From an uncultured Candidatus Thioglobus sp. (lineage in GTDB: Bacteria; Pseudomonadota; Gammaproteobacteria; PS1; Pseudothioglobaceae): DNA of 64,000 bases. The position numbers and the translations under genes are program-made. The stretch lies in the NCBI GenBank assembly GCA_905618925.1, contig CAJQTG010000003.1:1-64000 (forward strand), read 5' to 3'. The notes below the pieces were generated by a model. The model saw nothing but the letters and a program-made list of their open reading frames with translations, was not told the origin of the DNA and did no database searches. Positions within the stretch are counted from its first letter, which is position 1. Each line of letters opens with the position of its first letter. This document shows positions 63,352-64,000 of this stretch, piece by piece.

Positions 63352-63424
63352 TGTATTAATTTTCAAACATTTTTCTTAAAGCCAACTTCATTGTCTTCTT
63401 AATTAAACACCCATCAATTAAACT

Positions 63425-63592
63425 TTAACTCTCTTCTTTAAGAGCCTTATCTAACCTCTTTAAAGAGCCTGGATTCCAGTCAGAATTATGAATATCTGAT
63501 TCTTCAGACCTTGCATTAGTCGCTTTTATTGCTTTTTCTTGTAATGATAGTTCTTTCTTCTTTGTTTTTGGCTCTACATTTTGTTTTTTCAT
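63425..63592 (-). CDS. Small basic hypothetical protein, 55 aa
   Basis: This ORF was missed by the track. An ATG at 63592 is preceded by AACGGAGAGA, a strong ribosome site, and the frame runs 55 codons to a TAA at 63425. The product is lysine- and glutamate-rich (MKKQNVEPKTKKKELSLQEK) and ends with a HNSDWNPGSLKRLDKALKEE segment that could form a helix. Such charged small proteins often bind nucleic acid or other proteins. No family is recognised. The 230 bases upstream, before fdxA, show no gene. Confidence 0.6.
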   Translation of the reverse strand: MKKQNVEPKTKKKELSLQEKAIKATNARSEESDIHNSDWNPGSLKRLDKALKEES

Positions 63593-63822
63593 AGTTCTCT
63601 CCGTTAGTTGAAGTAAAGCTATTTCAAGTTAATTGTACTCTTTTTATTATTACTGAAACTATTAGAGCATGTTTAGTAGCTTTGGTCTTAAATCAACATC
63701 AAGAAGCGTTACATAAAAAATAGTTTTTAGAATTATCATATTCCATGTTTTTATCCTTTATATAATGTCTTCTAATTAACCTAGAAATATATTTTTCTGT
63801 TTCTAATATTGGATGAAATCAA

Positions 63823-64000
63823 ATGGCCTATGTAGTAACAGATGGTTGTATCAAATGTAAGCACTTAGATTGTGTTGAAGTGTGCCCAGTAGATTGTTTT
63901 TACGAAGGTGAAAACACACTAGTTATCAACCCAGATGAATGTATTGATTGCGATGTATGTGTGCCAGAATGTCCAGTTGAGGCAATATTGCCTGATACTG
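63823..64000 (+). CDS. fdxA: Ferredoxin FdxA, 7Fe type (partial at window end)
   Basis: The ATG at 63823 starts [20 protein letters not shown], followed by [12 protein letters not shown] and [16 protein letters not shown], before the window ends. The cysteine pattern C-x2-C-x4-C-x3-CP and C-x2-C-x2-C-x3-CP matches the 3Fe-4S/4Fe-4S FdxA ferredoxins of proteobacteria (about 107-112 aa). It is a soluble low-potential electron carrier. About 59 residues are present; the C-terminal half is outside. Confidence 0.93.
   Translation, partial: MAYVVTDGCIKCKHLDCVEVCPVDCFYEGENTLVINPDECIDCDVCVPECPVEAILPDT

Overview
The window is 64 kb of AT-rich, gene-dense bacterial chromosome. I see no tRNA, rRNA, CRISPR array, transposase or prophage gene. 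The content points to a free-living marine proteobacterium, probably a gammaproteobacterium: a proteorhodopsin, an FeS-type photolyase, a CreBC-like two-component system, a 7Fe ferredoxin, ETF/ETF-QO and several solute-binding transporters for small organic N and S compounds. Low GC, short intergenic gaps and many overlapping genes suggest a streamlined oligotroph. A relative of the SUP05/Arctic96BD-19 (Candidatus Thioglobus) group is my best guess; this is inference, as no rRNA is present.

Layout. 0-5 kb: the tail of a GIY-YIG protein, a periplasmic PrxQ-type peroxiredoxin, tiny ORFs with an inverted repeat, a CreBC-like pair and an RhlE-type helicase. 4.9-8.2 kb: etfB-etfA-ETF-QO, which passes electrons from dehydrogenases to quinone. 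8.2-19.1 kb: pta, a fused acylating aldehyde dehydrogenase/acyl-CoA ligase (SauS-SauT-like), a tripartite tricarboxylate-type transporter (tctCBA), a divergent GntR regulator, a class II aldolase-like protein, a class V aminotransferase and a PhyH-type dioxygenase. This looks like uptake and activation of a small acid such as sulfoacetate.

19-30 kb: small orphan proteins, a tightly overlapping RND pump-psuK-psuG operon, a photolyase coupled to a DUF2256 protein, a green-type proteorhodopsin with an unusual repeat array upstream, and a secreted 5'-nucleotidase. 30-37 kb: a Rieske oxygenase, a methyltransferase, a YeiH-family transporter, and an operon of flavin monooxygenase, Rid protein, DUF1028 and ArgE-like M20 peptidase.

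37-47 kb: a polyamine-type unit on one strand (potGHI-potF, M20 amidohydrolase, acetylpolyamine-deacetylase-like protein, aldehyde dehydrogenase, class III aminotransferase) next to a LysR regulator. 47-57 kb: an amide/hydantoin cluster containing a DUF1989 protein, an M24-fold hydrolase lacking the usual metal ligands (creatinase/ectoine-hydrolase-like), a fused HyuA-HyuB hydantoinase/oxoprolinase, a glutamine-amidotransferase-like protein, a LysR regulator, an N-formylglutamate amidohydrolase and a D-amino-acid-type aminotransferase. 57-64 kb: a Dpp-type peptide ABC transporter, a gamma-glutamylcyclotransferase-like protein, a small basic ORF and the start of fdxA.

Taken together, the region equips a cell to scavenge dissolved organic nitrogen and sulfur (sulfonate-like acids, polyamines, hydantoins/guanidino compounds, peptides, pseudouridine, nucleotides), to feed the carbon into acetyl-CoA and the respiratory chain, and to supplement energy with light. 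The strongest candidates for something little described are the SauS-SauT fusion locus, the metal-ligand-free M24/HyuAB/DUF1989 cluster, and the repeat array in front of the rhodopsin. Substrates throughout are inferred from family and context, not shown by the sequence.
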